From Liolophura sinensis (lineage: Eukaryota > Mollusca > Polyplacophora > Chitonida > Chitonidae), in contig NW_027018000.1 in the NCBI RefSeq assembly GCF_032854445.1, positions 1 to 64,000 on the forward strand: DNA of 64,000 bases, written 5' to 3'. A program made the translations under genes and the position numbers. The stretch's first letter is position 1; every line of letters starts with the position of its first letter. Shown here one piece after another: positions 1-12,654 of the stretch. Below the pieces are notes generated by a model. That model had not been told where the DNA came from, did no database searches, and saw only the letters and a list, made by a program, of their open reading frames with translations.

Positions 1-1546
1 GACTGGTCATTACTATATTCAACTTTTGATTATAAGTTATGTGCCCTTCGGTAGCCCAGAAGACGTCAAATCTTTGGGCCAAGCCCATTTAACTCATCCA
101 GCAATTATTTTACTTCTAAGTCGAAGACAAACTCAATGTCTTTATATACATGTTGAAAAACCACACCATTTGTATATAAAAACACAAGGTACTTGATACA
201 GTCTGCTGTAAAAAGTAGAATTGAACACTCACCCACATCAATAAGGTGACAAAAGATGCGCAATTGGCCAGGCATCTCCAGCTGTTGAAAAATTGCAAAT
301 TTCCTTGGTTTCCATGGAGTAAGAGCCGTTGCTGGGCACGTGATTTTCACACAAATTCTCATTCAATTGTCGCTACAGCCAAAAGTGTTGGTCGGACAGC
401 AACGCAGTTTGCACCATTCGATTTCTCGTCACAAAGTACGTCGGATTAGCCTCTTACCAGCAGCATTGGAACAGTTTTTCCACTTTTGGATTTTTGCCTG
501 GTCTTTTTGCTAATTGAAATCGGCTACATTTACAATGTAACATCGCGACTGGTCATTACTATATTCAACTTTTGATGATAAGTTATGTGCCCTTTGGTAG
601 CACAGAAGACGTCAAATCTTTGGGCCAAGCCCATTTAACTCATCCAGCAATTGTTTTAGTTCTAAGTCGAAAACAAACTCAATTTCAATATCTACATGTT
701 GAAAAACCACACCATTTGTATATAAAAAAACAAATACTTGTACTTGATACAGTCTGCTGTAAAAAGTAGAATTGAACACTGACCCACATCAATAAGGTGC
801 CAAAAGATGCGCAATTGGGCCAGGCATCTCCAGCTGTTGGAAAATTGCAAATTTCCTTGGTTTCCATGGAGTAAGAGCCGTTTCTGGGCACGTGATTTTC
901 ACATAAATGCTCATTCAATTGTCGCTACAGCCAAAAGCATTGGTCGGAGAGCAACGCGGTTTGCAACATTCGATTTCTCGTTACAAAATACGTCGGATTA
1001 GCTTCTTACCAGCAGCATTGGAACAGTTTTTCCACTTCTGGATTTTTGCCTCTTCATTTTGCTAATTGAAATCGGCTACATTTACAACGTACCATCGCGA
1101 CTGGTCATTACTATATTCAACTTTTGATTATAAGTTATGTGCCCTTCGGTAGCCCAGAAGACGTCAAATCTTTGGGCCAAGCCCATTTAACTCATCCAGC
1201 GTTTGTCTTACTTCTAAGTCGAAAACAAACTCAATGTCTTTATCTACATGTTGAAAAACCACACCATTTGTATATAAAAAACAAATACTTGTACTTGATA
1301 CAGTCTGCTGTAAAAAGTAGAATTGAACACTGACCCACATCAATAAGGTGCCAAAAGATGCGCAATTGGGCCAGGCATCTCCAGCTGTTGAAAAATTGCA
1401 AATTTCCTTGGTTTCCATGGAGTAAGAGCCTTTGCTGGGCACGTGATTTTCACATAAATGCTCATTCAATTGTCGCTACAGCCAAAAGTATTGGTCGGAC
1501 AGCAACGCGGTTTGCACCATTCGATTTCTCGTCACAAAGTACGTCG
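1..1546. repeat. Left-edge monomers (starts 26, 572, 1124)
   Basis: The first 25 bp are the tail of a unit cut by the window edge. Units start at 26 (546 bp), 572 (552 bp) and 1124 (551 bp). The stretch from about 246 to 1120 strongly resembles 5197 to 6060, an offset near 4,942 bp or nine units. Shared marks include 'ttgatgataag' at 572 and 5514 and 'ttttagttctaag' near 655 and 5596. The unit at 572 carries an extra A after its TATA box. Confidence 0.85.
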
Positions 1547-3732
1547 GATTAGCCTCTTACCAGCAGGTTTGGAATAGTTTTTCCATTTTTGGATTTTTGC
1601 CTGGTCTTTTTGCTAAGTGAAATCGGCTACATTTACAACGTACCATCGCGACTGGTCATTACTATATTCAACTTTTGATTATAAGTTATGTGCCCTTCGG
1701 TAGCCCAGAAGACGTCAAATCTTTGGGCCAAGCCCATTTAACTCATCCAGCAGTTGTTTTACTTCTAAGTCGAAGACAAACTCAATGTCTTTATCTACAT
1801 GTTGAAAAACCACACCATTTGTATATAAAAAACACAAGGTACTTGATACAGTCTGCTGTAAAAAGTAGAATTAAACACTGACCCACATCAATAAGGAGCC
1901 AAAAGATGCGCAATTGGGCCAGGCATCTCCAGCTGTTGAAAAATTGCAAATTTCCTTGGTTTCCATGGAGTAAGAGCCGTTGCTGGGCACGTGACTTTCA
2001 CATAAATTCTCATTCAATTGTCGCTACAGCCAAAAGTATTGGTCGGACAGCAACGCGGTTTGCACCATTCGATTTCTCGTCACAAAATACGTCGGATTAG
2101 CCTCTTACAAGCAGCATTAAAACAGTTTTTCCACTTTTGGATTTTTGCCTGGGCTTTTTGCTAATTAAATTCGGCTACATTTACTATGTAATATCGCTAC
2201 TGGTCATTACTATATTCAACTTTTGATTATAAGTTATGTGCCCTTCGGTAGCAAAGAAGACGTCAAATCTTTGGGCCAAGCCCATTTAACTCATCCAGCA
2301 ATTGTCTTACTTCTAAGTCGAAGACAAACTCAATGTCTTTATCTACATGTTGAAAAACCACACCATTTGTATATAAAAAACACAAGGTACTTGATACAGT
2401 CTGCTGTAAAAAGTACAATTGAACACTGACCCACATCAATAAGGTGCCAAAAGATGCGCAATTGGGCCAGGCATCTCCAGCTGTTGAAAAATTGCAAATT
2501 TCCTTGGTTTCCATGGAGTAAGAGCCGTTGCTGGGCACGTGATTTTCACATAAATTCTCATTCAATTGTCGCTACAGCCAAAAGTATTGGTCGGACAGCA
2601 ACGCGGTTTGCACCATTCGATTTCTCGTCACAAAATTCGTCCGATTAGCCTCTTACCAGCAGGTTTGGAATAGTTTTTCCATTTTTGGATTTTTGCCTGG
2701 TCTTTTTGCTAAGTGAAATCGGCTACATTTACAACGTACCATCGCGACTGGTCATTACTATATTCAACTTTTGATTATAAGTTATGTGCCCTTCGGTAGC
2801 CCAGAAGACGTCAAATCTTTGGGCCAAGCCCATTTAACTCATCCAGCAGTTGTTTTACTTCTAAGTCGAAGACAAACTCAATGTCTTTATCTACATGTTG
2901 AAAAACCACACCATTTGTATATAAAAAACACAAGGTACTTGATACAGTCTGCTGTAAAAAGTAGAATTAAACACTGACCCACATCAATAAGGAGCCAAAA
3001 GATGCGCAATTGGGCCAGGCATCTCCAGCTGTTGAAAAATTGCAAATTTCCTTGGTTTCCATGGAGTAAGAGCCGTTGCTGGGCACGTGACTTTCACATA
3101 AATTCTCATTCAATTGTCGCTACAGCCAAAAGTATTGGTCGGACAGCAACGCGGTTTGCACCATTCGATTTCTCGTCACAAAATACGTCGGATTAGCCTC
3201 TTACAAGCAGCATTAAAACAGTTTTTCCACTTTTGGATTTTTGCCTGGGCTTTTTGCTAATTAAATTCGGCTACATTTACTATGTAATATCGCTACTGGT
3301 CATTACTATATTCAACTTTTGATTATAAGTTATGTGCCCTTCGGTAGCAAAGAAGACGTCAAATCTTTGGGCCAAGCCCATTTAACTCATCCAGCAATTG
3401 TCTTACTTCTAAGTCGAAGACAAACTCAATGTCTTTATCTACATGTTGAAAAACCACACCATTTGTATATAAAAAACACAAGGTACTTGATACAGTCTGC
3501 TGTAAAAAGTACAATTGAACACTGACCCACATCAATAAGGTGCCAAAAGATGCGCAATTGGGCCAGGCATCTCCAGCTGTTGAAAAATTGCAAATTTCCT
3601 TGGTTTCCATGGAGTAAGAGCCGTTGCTGGGCACGTGATTTTCACATAAATTCTCATTCAATTGTCGCTACAGCCAAAAGTATTGGTCGGACAGCAACGC
3701 GGTTTGCACCATTCGATTTCTCGTCACAAAAT
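1547..3732. repeat. Identical tandem dimer, 1,096-bp period
   Basis: Bases 1547-2636 and 2643-3732 read as the same 1,090-bp sequence at an offset of 1,096; I saw no mismatch. The dimer is made of a unit with 'aataaggagcc' and 'cacgtgactttc' (1675, 2771) and one with 'ggtagcaaagaag' (2223, 3319). The flanking mismatches at 1546/2642 and 2637/3733 bound the duplication. Identity this complete indicates a very recent unequal exchange, or an assembly duplication. Confidence 0.9.
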
Positions 3733-6700
3733 ACGTCGGATTAGCCTCTTACCAGCAGCATTGGAACAGTTTTTCCACTTTTGGATTTTTGCCTGGTCTT
3801 TTTGCTAATTGAAATCGGCTACATTTACTATGTAACATCGCGACTGGTCATTACTATATTCAACTTTTGATTATAAGTTATGTGCCCTTCGGTAGCCCAG
3901 AAGACGTCAAATCTTTGGGCCAAGCCCATTTAACTCATCCAGCAATTGTCTTACTTCTAAGTCGAAGACAAACTCAATGTCTTTATCTACATGTTGAAAA
4001 ACCACACCATTTGTATATAAAAAACACAAGGTACTTGATACAGTCTGCTGTAAAAAGTACAATTGAACACTGACCCACATCAATAAGGTGCCAAAAGATG
4101 CGCAATTGGGCCAGGCATCTCCACCTGTTGAAAAATTGCAAATTTCCTTGGTTTCCATGGAGTAAGAGCCGTTGCTGGGCACGTGATTTTCAAATAAATT
4201 CTCATTCAATTGTCGCTACAGCCAAAAGTATTGGTCGGACAGCAACGCGGTTTGCACCATTCGATTTCTCGTCACAAAATTCGTCGGATTAGCCTCTTAC
4301 CAGCAGCATTGGAACAGTTTTTCCACTTTTGGATTTTTGCCTGGTCTTTTTGCTAATTGAAATCGGCTACATTTACTATGTAACATCGCGACTGGTCATT
4401 ACTATATTCAACTTTTGATTATAAGTTATGTGCCCTTCGGTAGCACAGAAGACGTCAAATCTTTGGGTCAAGCCCATTTAACTCATCCAGCAATTGTTTT
4501 ACTTCTAAGTCGAAAACAAACTCAATTTCAATATCTACATGTTGAAAAACCACACCATTTGTATATAAAAAACAAATACTTGTACTTGATACAGTCTGCT
4601 GTAAAAAGTAGAATTGAACACTGACCCACATCAATAAGGTGCCAAAAGATGCGCAATTGGGCCAGGCATCTCCAGCTGTTGAAAAATTGCAAATTTAATT
4701 GGTTTCCATGGAGTAAGAGCCGTTGCTGGGCACGTGATTTTCACATAAATGCTCATTCAATTGTCGCTACAGCCAAAAGTATTGGTCGGAGAGCAACGCA
4801 GTTTGCACCATTTAATTTCTCGTCACAAAGTACGTCGGATTAGCCTCGTACCAGCAGCATTTAAACAGTTTTTCCACTTTTGGATTTTTGCCTGATCTTT
4901 TTGCTAATTGAAATCGGCTACATTTACTATGTACCATCGCGACTGGTCATTGCTATATTTAACTTTTGATTATAAGTTATGTGCCCTTCGATAGACTAGA
5001 AGACGTCAAATCTTTGGGCCAAGCCCATTTAACTCATCCAGCAACTGGTTTACTTCTAAGTGAAAGACAAACTCAATGTCTTTATCTACATGTTAAAAAA
5101 CCACACCATTTGTATATAAAAAACACAAGGTACTTCATACAGTCTGCTGTAAAAAGTACAAGTGAATACTGACCCACATCAATAAGGTGCCAAAAGATGC
5201 GCAATTGGGCCAGGCATCTCCAGCTGTTGAAAAATTGCAAATTTCCTTGGTTTCCATGGAGTAAGAGCCGTTGCTGGGCACGTTATTTTCACACAAATTC
5301 TCATTCAGTTGTCGCTACAGCCAAAAATGTTTGTCGGACAGCAACGCAGTTTGCACCATTCGATTTCTCGTCACAAAGTACGTCGGATTAGCCTCTTACC
5401 AGCAGCATTGGAACAGTTTTTCCACTTTTGGATTTTTGCCTGGTCTTTTTGCTAATTGAAATCGGCTACATTTACAATGTAACATCGCGACTGGTCATTA
5501 CTATATTCAACTTTTGATGATAAGTTATGTGCCCTTTGGTAGCACAGAAGACGTCAAATCTTTGGGCCAAGCCCATTTAACTCATCCAGCAATTGTTTTA
5601 GTTCTAAGTCGAAAACAAACTCAATTTCAATATCTACATGTTGAAAAACCACACCATTTGTATATAAAAAACAAATACTTGTACTTGATACAGTCTGCTG
5701 TAAATAGTAGAATTGAACACTGACCCACATCAATAAGGTGCCAAAAGATGCGCAATTCGGCCAGGCATCTCCAGCTGTTGGAAAATTGCAAATTTCCTTG
5801 GTTTCCATGGAGTAAGAGCCGTTGCTGGGCACGTGATTTTCACATAAATGCTCATTCAATTGTCGCTACAGCCAAAAGCATTGGTCGGAGAGCAACGCGG
5901 TTTGCACCATTCGATTTCTTCTTACAAAATACGTCGGATTAGCTTCTTACCAGCAGCATTGGAACAGTTTTTCCACTTCTGGATTTTTGCCTCTTCATTT
6001 TGCTAATTGAAATCGGCTACATTTACAACGTACCATCGCGACTGGTCATTACTATATTCAACTTTTGATTATAAGTTATGTGCCCTTCGGTAGCCCAGAA
6101 GACGTCAAATCTTTGGGCCAAGCCCATTTAACTCATCCAGCAGTTGTTTTACTTCTAAGTCGAAGACAAACTCAATTTCAATATCTACATGTTGAAAAGC
6201 CACACCATTTGTATATAAAAAACAAAAGGTACTTGATACAGTCTGCTGTAAAAAGTACAATTAAACACTGACACACATCAATAAGGTGCCAAAAGATGCG
6301 GAATTGGGCCAGGCTTCTCCAGCTGTTGAAAAATTGCAAATTTCCTTGGTTTCCATGGAGTAAGAGCCGTTGTTGGGCACGTGATTTTCACATAAATGCT
6401 CATTCAATTGTCGCTACAGCCAAAAGTATTGGTCGGACAGCAACGCGGTTTGCACCATTCGATTTCTCGTCACAAAGTACGTCGGATTAGCCTCTTACCA
6501 GCAGCATTGGAACAGTTTTTCCACTTTTGGATTTTTGCCTGGTCTTTTTGCTAATTGAAATCGGCTACATTTACAATGTACCATCTCGACTGGTCATTAC
6601 TATATTCAACTTTTGATTATAAGTTATGTGCCCTTCGGTAGCCCAGAAGACGTCAAATCTTTGGGCCAAGCCCATTTAACTCATCCAGGAATTGTCTTAC

Positions 6701-7709
6701 TTCTAAGTGGAAAACAAACTCAATGTCTTTATCTACATGTTGAAAAACCACACCATTTGTATATAAAAAACACAAGGTACTTCATACAGTCTGCTGTAAA
6801 AAGTACAAGTGAATACTGACCCACATCAATAAGGTGCCAAAAGATGCGCAATTTGGCCAGGCATCTCCAGCTGTTGAAAAATTGCAAATTTTCTTGGTTT
6901 CCATGGAGTAAGAGCCGTTGTTAGGCACGTGATTTTCACATAAATGCTCATTCAATTGTCGCTACAGCCAAAAGTATTGGTCGGAGAGCAATGCAGTTTG
7001 CACCATTCGATTTCTCGTCACAAAGTACGTCTGATTAGCCTCTTACCAGCAGCATTGGAAGAGTTTTTCCACTTTTGGATTTTTGCCCTGGTCCTTTTGC
7101 TAATTGAAATCGGCTACATTTACTATGTACCATCGCGACTGGTCATTGCTATATTTCACTTTTGATTATAAGTTATGTGCCCTTCCGTAGCCTAGAAGAC
7201 GTCAAATCTTTGGGCCAAGCCCATTTAACTCATCCAGCAACTGTTTTACTTCTAAGTGAAAGACAAACTCAATGTCTTTATCTACATGTTAAAAAACCAC
7301 ACCATTTGTATATAAAAAACACAAGGTACTTGATACAGTCTGCTGTAAAAAGTACAACTGAACACTGACCCACATCAATAAGGTGCCAAAAGTTGCGCAA
7401 TTGGGCCAGGCATCTCCAGCTGTTGAAAAATTGCAAATTTTCTTGGTTTCCATGGAGTAAGAGCCGTTGCTAGGCACGTGATTTTCACATAAATGCTCAT
7501 TCAATTGACGCTACAGCCAAAAGTATTGGTCGGACAGCAACGCGGTTTGCACCATTCGATTTCTCGTCACAAAGTACGTCGGATTAGCCTCTTACCAGCA
7601 GCATTGGAACAGTTTTTCCACTTTTGGATTTTTGCCTGGTCTTTTTGCTAATTGAAATCGGCTACATTTACAATGTACCATCGCGACTGGTCATTACTAT
7701 ATTCAACTT
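3733..7709. repeat. Mixed monomers with a Y-X pair (starts 3867, 4415, 4966, 5514, 6065, 6613, 7162)
   Basis: Unit 4415 is a 551-bp 'Y' subtype ('gcaaatttaattgg') and is followed by 4966, an 'X' subtype ('ttgctatatttaac' in front, 'agtgaaagac', 'catgttaaaaaacc'). Unit 5514 is the partner of 572. Unit 7162 is another X type. The order of subtypes here is not periodic, unlike the neighbouring dimer block. Confidence 0.85.
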
Positions 7710-9903
7710 TTGATTATAAGTTATGTGCTCTTCTGTAGCCCAGAAGACGTCAAATCTTTGGGCCAAGCCCATTTAACTCATCCAGCAATTGTCTTACTTC
7801 TAAGTCGAAAACAAACTCAATGTCTTTATCTACATGTTGAAAAACCACACCATTTGTATATAAAAAACACAAGGTACTTCATACAGTCTGCTGTAAAAAG
7901 TACAAGTGAATACTGACCCACATCAATAAGGTGCCAAAAGATGCGGAATTGGGCCAGGCATCTCCAGCTGTTGAAAAATTGCAAATTTCCATGGTTTCCA
8001 TGGAGTAAGGGTTGTTGCTGGGCACGTTATTTTCACATAAATGCTCATTCATATGTCGCTACAGCCAAAAGTATTGGTCGGAGAGCAACGCAGTTTGCAC
8101 CATTGGATTTCTCGTCACAAAATACGTCGGATTAGCCTCTTACCAGCAGCATTGGAACAGTTTTTCCACTTCCGGATTTTTGCCACGTCTTTTTGCTAAT
8201 TGAAATCGGCTAAATTTACAACGTACCATCGCGACTGGTCATTACTATATTCAACTTTTGATTATAAGTTATGTGCCCTTCGGTAGCCCAGAAGACGTCA
8301 AATCTTTGGGCCAAGCCCATTTAACTCATCCAGCAATTGTTTTACTTCTAAGTCGAAGACAAACTCAATGTCTTTATCTACATGTTAAAAAACCACACCA
8401 TTTGTATATAAAAACACAAGGTACTTGATACAGTCTGCTGTAAAAAGTAGAATTGAACACTGACCCACATCAATAAGGTGCCAAAAGATGCGCAATTGGG
8501 CCAGGCATCTCCAGCTGTTGAAAAATTGCAAATTTCCTTGGTTTCCATGGAGTAAGAGCCGTTGCTGGGCACGTGATTTTCACATAAATGCTCATTCAAT
8601 TGTCGCTACAGCCAAAAGTATTGGTCGGACAGCAAAGCGGTTTGCACCATTCGATTTCTCGTCACAAAGTACGTCGGATTAGCCTCTTACCAGCAGCATT
8701 GGAACAGTTTTTCCACTTTTGGATTTTTGCCTGGTCTTTTTGCTAATTGAAATCGGCTACATTTACTATGTACCATCGCGACTGGTCATTACTATATTCA
8801 ACTTTTGATTATAAGTTATCTGTTCTTCGGTAGCCCAGAAGACGTCAAATCTTTGGGCCAAGCCCATTTAACTCATCCAGCATTTGTTTTACTTCTAAGT
8901 CGAAAACAAACTCAATGTCTTTATCTACATGTTGAAAAACCACACCATTTGTATATAAAAAACAAATACTTGTACTCGATACAGTCTGCTGAAAAAAGTA
9001 CAATTGAATACTCACCCACATCAATAAGGTGCCAAAAGATGCGGAATTGGGCCAGGCATCTCCAGCTGTTGAAAAATTGCAAATTTCCTTGGTTTCCATG
9101 GAGTAAGAGCCGTTGCTGGGCACGTGATTTTCACATAAATGCTCATTCAATTGTCACTACAGCCAAAAGTATTGGTCGGACAGCAACGCGGTTTGCACCA
9201 TTCGATTTCCCGTCACAAAGTACGTCTGATTAGCCTCTTACCAGCAGCAATGGAAGAGTTTTTCCACTTTTGGATTTTTGCCCGGTCTTTTTGCTAATTG
9301 AAATCGGCTACATTTACAATGTACCATCGCGACTGGTCATTACTATATTCAACTTTTGATTATAAGTTATGTGCTCTTCTGTAGCCCAGAAGACGTCAAA
9401 TATTTCGGCCAAGCCCATTTAACTCATCCAGCAATTGTCTTACTTCTAAGTCGAAAACAAACTCAATGCCTTGATCTACATGTTGAAAAACCACACCATT
9501 TGTATATAAAAAACACAAGGTACTTCATACAGTCTGCTGTAAAAAGTACAAGTGAATACTGACCCACATCAATAAGGTGCCAAAAGATGCGGAATTGGGC
9601 CAGGCATCTCCAGCTGTTGAAAAATTGCAAATTTCCATGGTTTCCATGGAGTAAGGGTTGTTGCTGGGCACGTTATTTTCATATAAATGCTCATTCATAT
9701 GTCGCTACAGCCAAAAGTATTGGTCGGAGAGCAACGCAGTTTGCACCATTGGATTTCTCGTCACAAAATACGTCGGATTAGCCTCTTACCAGCAGCATTG
9801 GAACAGTTTTTCCACTTCTGGATTTTTGCCTCGTCTTTTTGCTAATTGAAATCGGCTAAATTTACAACGTACCATCGCGACTGGTCATTACTATATTCAA
9901 CTT
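7710..9903. repeat. Trimer-spaced repeat, 1,646-bp offset (7710 and 9356)
   Basis: Units 7710 and 9356 share rare marks: 'gtgctcttctgtag', a second CCATGG in 'tttccatggtttcc', 'gggttgttgctggg', 'cacgttatt' and 'cattcatatgtcgc'. They differ at only a handful of positions. Two ordinary units (8258 and 8805) lie between them. The 1,646-bp spacing equals three units and marks an older trimer duplication. Unit 8805 has its usual TGA near 9009 changed to TCA. Confidence 0.8.
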
Positions 9904-12654
9904 TTGATTATAAGTTATGTGCCCTTCGGTAGCACAGAAGACGTCAAATCTTTGGGCCAAGCCCATTTAACTCATCCAGCAATTGTTTTACTTTTAAGTC
10001 GAAGACAAACTCAATGTCTTTATCTACATGTTGAAAAACCACACCATTTGTATATAAAAAACACAAGGTACTTGATACAGTCTGCTGTAAAAAGTAGAAT
10101 TGAACACTGACCCACATCAATAAGGTGCCAAAAGATGCGGAATTGTGCCAGGCATCTCCAGCTGTTGAAAAATTGCAAATTTCCTTGGTTTCCATGGAGT
10201 AAGAGCCGTTGCTAGTCACGTGATTTTCACATAAATTCTCATTTAATTGTCGCTACAGCCAAAAGTATTGGTCGGAGAGCAATGCAGTTTGCACCATTCG
10301 ATTTCTCGTCACAAAGTACGTCGGATTAGCCTCTTACCAGCAGCATTGGAACAGTTTTTCCACTTTTGGATTTTTGCCCTGGTCCTTTCGCTAATTGAAA
10401 TCGGCTACATTTACAATGTACCATCGCGACTGGTCATTACTATATTCAACTTTTGATTATAAGTTATGTGCCCTTCGGTAGCCCAGAAGACGTCAAATCT
10501 TTGGGACAAGCCCATTTAACTCATCCAGCGGTTGTTTTACTTCTAAGTCGAAGACAAACTCAATTTCAATATCTACATGTTGAAAAACCACACCATTTGT
10601 ATATAAAAAACAAATACTTGTACTTGATACAGTCTGCTGTAAAAAGTAGAATTGAACACTGACCCACATCAATAAGGTGCCAAAAGATGCGCAATTGGGC
10701 CAGGCATCTCCAGCTGTTGAAAAATTGCAAATTTTCTTGGTTTCCATGGAGTAAGAGCCGTTGCTAGGCACGTGATTTTCACATAAATGCTCATTCAATT
10801 GTCGCTACAGCCAAAAGTATTGGTCGGAGAGCAACGCGGTTAGCACCATTCGATTTCTCGTCACAAAGTACGTCGGATTAGCCTCTTACCAGCAGCATTG
10901 GAACAGTTTTTCCACTTTTGGATTTTTGCCCTGGTCCTTTTGCTAATTGAAATCGGCTACATTTACAATGTACCATCGCGACTGGTCATTACTATATTCA
11001 ACTTTTGATTATAAGTTATGTGCCCTTCGGTAGCCCAGAAGACGTCAAATCTTTGGGCCAAGCCCATTTAACTCATCCAGCAGTTGTTTTACTTCTAAGT
11101 CGAAGACAAACTCAATTTCAATATCTACATGTTGAAAAACCACACCATTTGTATATAAAAAACAAATACTTGTACTTGATACAGTCTGCTGTAAAAAGTA
11201 GATTTGAACACTGACCCACATCAATAAGGTGCCAAAAGATGCGCAATTGGGCCAGGCATCTCCAGCTGTTGAAAAATTGCAAATTTCCTTGGTTTCCATG
11301 GAGTAAGAGCCGTTGCTGGGCACGTGATTTTCACATAAATGCTCATTCAATTGTCGCTACAGCCAAAAGTATTGGTCGGACAGCAACGCGGTTTGCACCA
11401 TTCGATTTCTCGTCACAAAGTACGTCGGAGTAGCCTCTTACCAGCAGCATTGGAACAGTTTTTCCACTTTTGGATTTTTGCCTGAACTTTTTGGTAATTG
11501 AAATCGGCTACATTTACTATGTACCATCGCGACTGGTCATTACTATATTCAACTTTTGATTATAAGTTATGTGCTCTTAGGTAGCAAAGAAGACGTCAAA
11601 TCTTTGGGCCAAGCCCATTTAACTCATCCAGCATTTGTTTTACTTCTAAGTCCAAAACAAACTCAATGTCTTTATCTACATGTTGAAAAACCACACCATT
11701 TGTATATAAAAAACAAATACTTGTACTTGATACAGTCTGCTGAAAAAAGTACAATTGAACACTCACCCACATCAATAAGGTGCCAAAAGATGCGCAAATT
11801 GGGCCAGGCATCTCCAGCTGTTGAAAAATTGCAAATTTCCTTGGTTTCCATGGAGTAAGAGCCGTTGCTGGGCACGTGATTTTCACATAAATGCTCATTC
11901 AATTGTCGCTACAGCCAAAAGTATTGGTCGGACAGCAACGCGGTTTGCACCATTCGATTTCTCGTCACAAATTACGTCGGATTAGCCTCTTACCAGCAGC
12001 ATTGGAACAGTTTTTCCACTTTTGGATTTTTGCCTCGTATTTTGCTAATTGAAATCGGCTACATTTACAATGTACCATCGCGACTGGTCATTACTATATT
12101 CAACTTTTGATTATAAGTTATGTGCTCTTCGGTAGCCCAGAAGACGTCAAATCTTTCGGCCAAGCCCATTTAACTCATCCAGCAACTGTTTTACTTCTAA
12201 GTGAAAGACAAACTCAATGTCTTTATCTACATGTTAAAAAACCACACCATTTGTAAATAAAAAACACAAGGAACTTGATACAGTCTGCTGTAAAAAGAAC
12301 AATTAAACACTGACCCACATCAATAAGGTGCCAAAAGTTGCGGAATTGGGCCAGGCATCTCCAGTTGATGAAAAATTGCAAATTTCCTTGGTTTCCATGG
12401 AGTAAGAACCGTTGTTGGGCACGTGATTTTCACATAAATGCTCGTTCAATTGTCGCTAAGGCGAAAAGTATTGGTCGGAGATCAACGCGGTTTGCACCAT
12501 TCGATTTCTCGTCACAAAGTACGTCGGATTAGCCTCTTACCAGCAGCATTGGAACAGTTTTTCCACTTTTGGATTTTTGCCTGATCTTTTTGCTAATTGA
12601 AATCGGCTACATTTACAATGTACTATCTCGACTGGTCATTACTATATTCAACTT
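9904..12654. repeat. Mixed monomers (starts 9904, 10453, 11005, 11556, 12107)
   Basis: Units 10453 and 11005 are similar 551-552-bp types with 'caatttcaatatc' and 'caaatacttgtac'. Unit 11556 carries one extra A in 'gcgcaaattggg' near 11796 and the TCA variant near 11760. Unit 12107 is an X type with a damaged TATA box ('gtaaataaaa'). No exact higher-order period was seen in this block. Confidence 0.8.
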
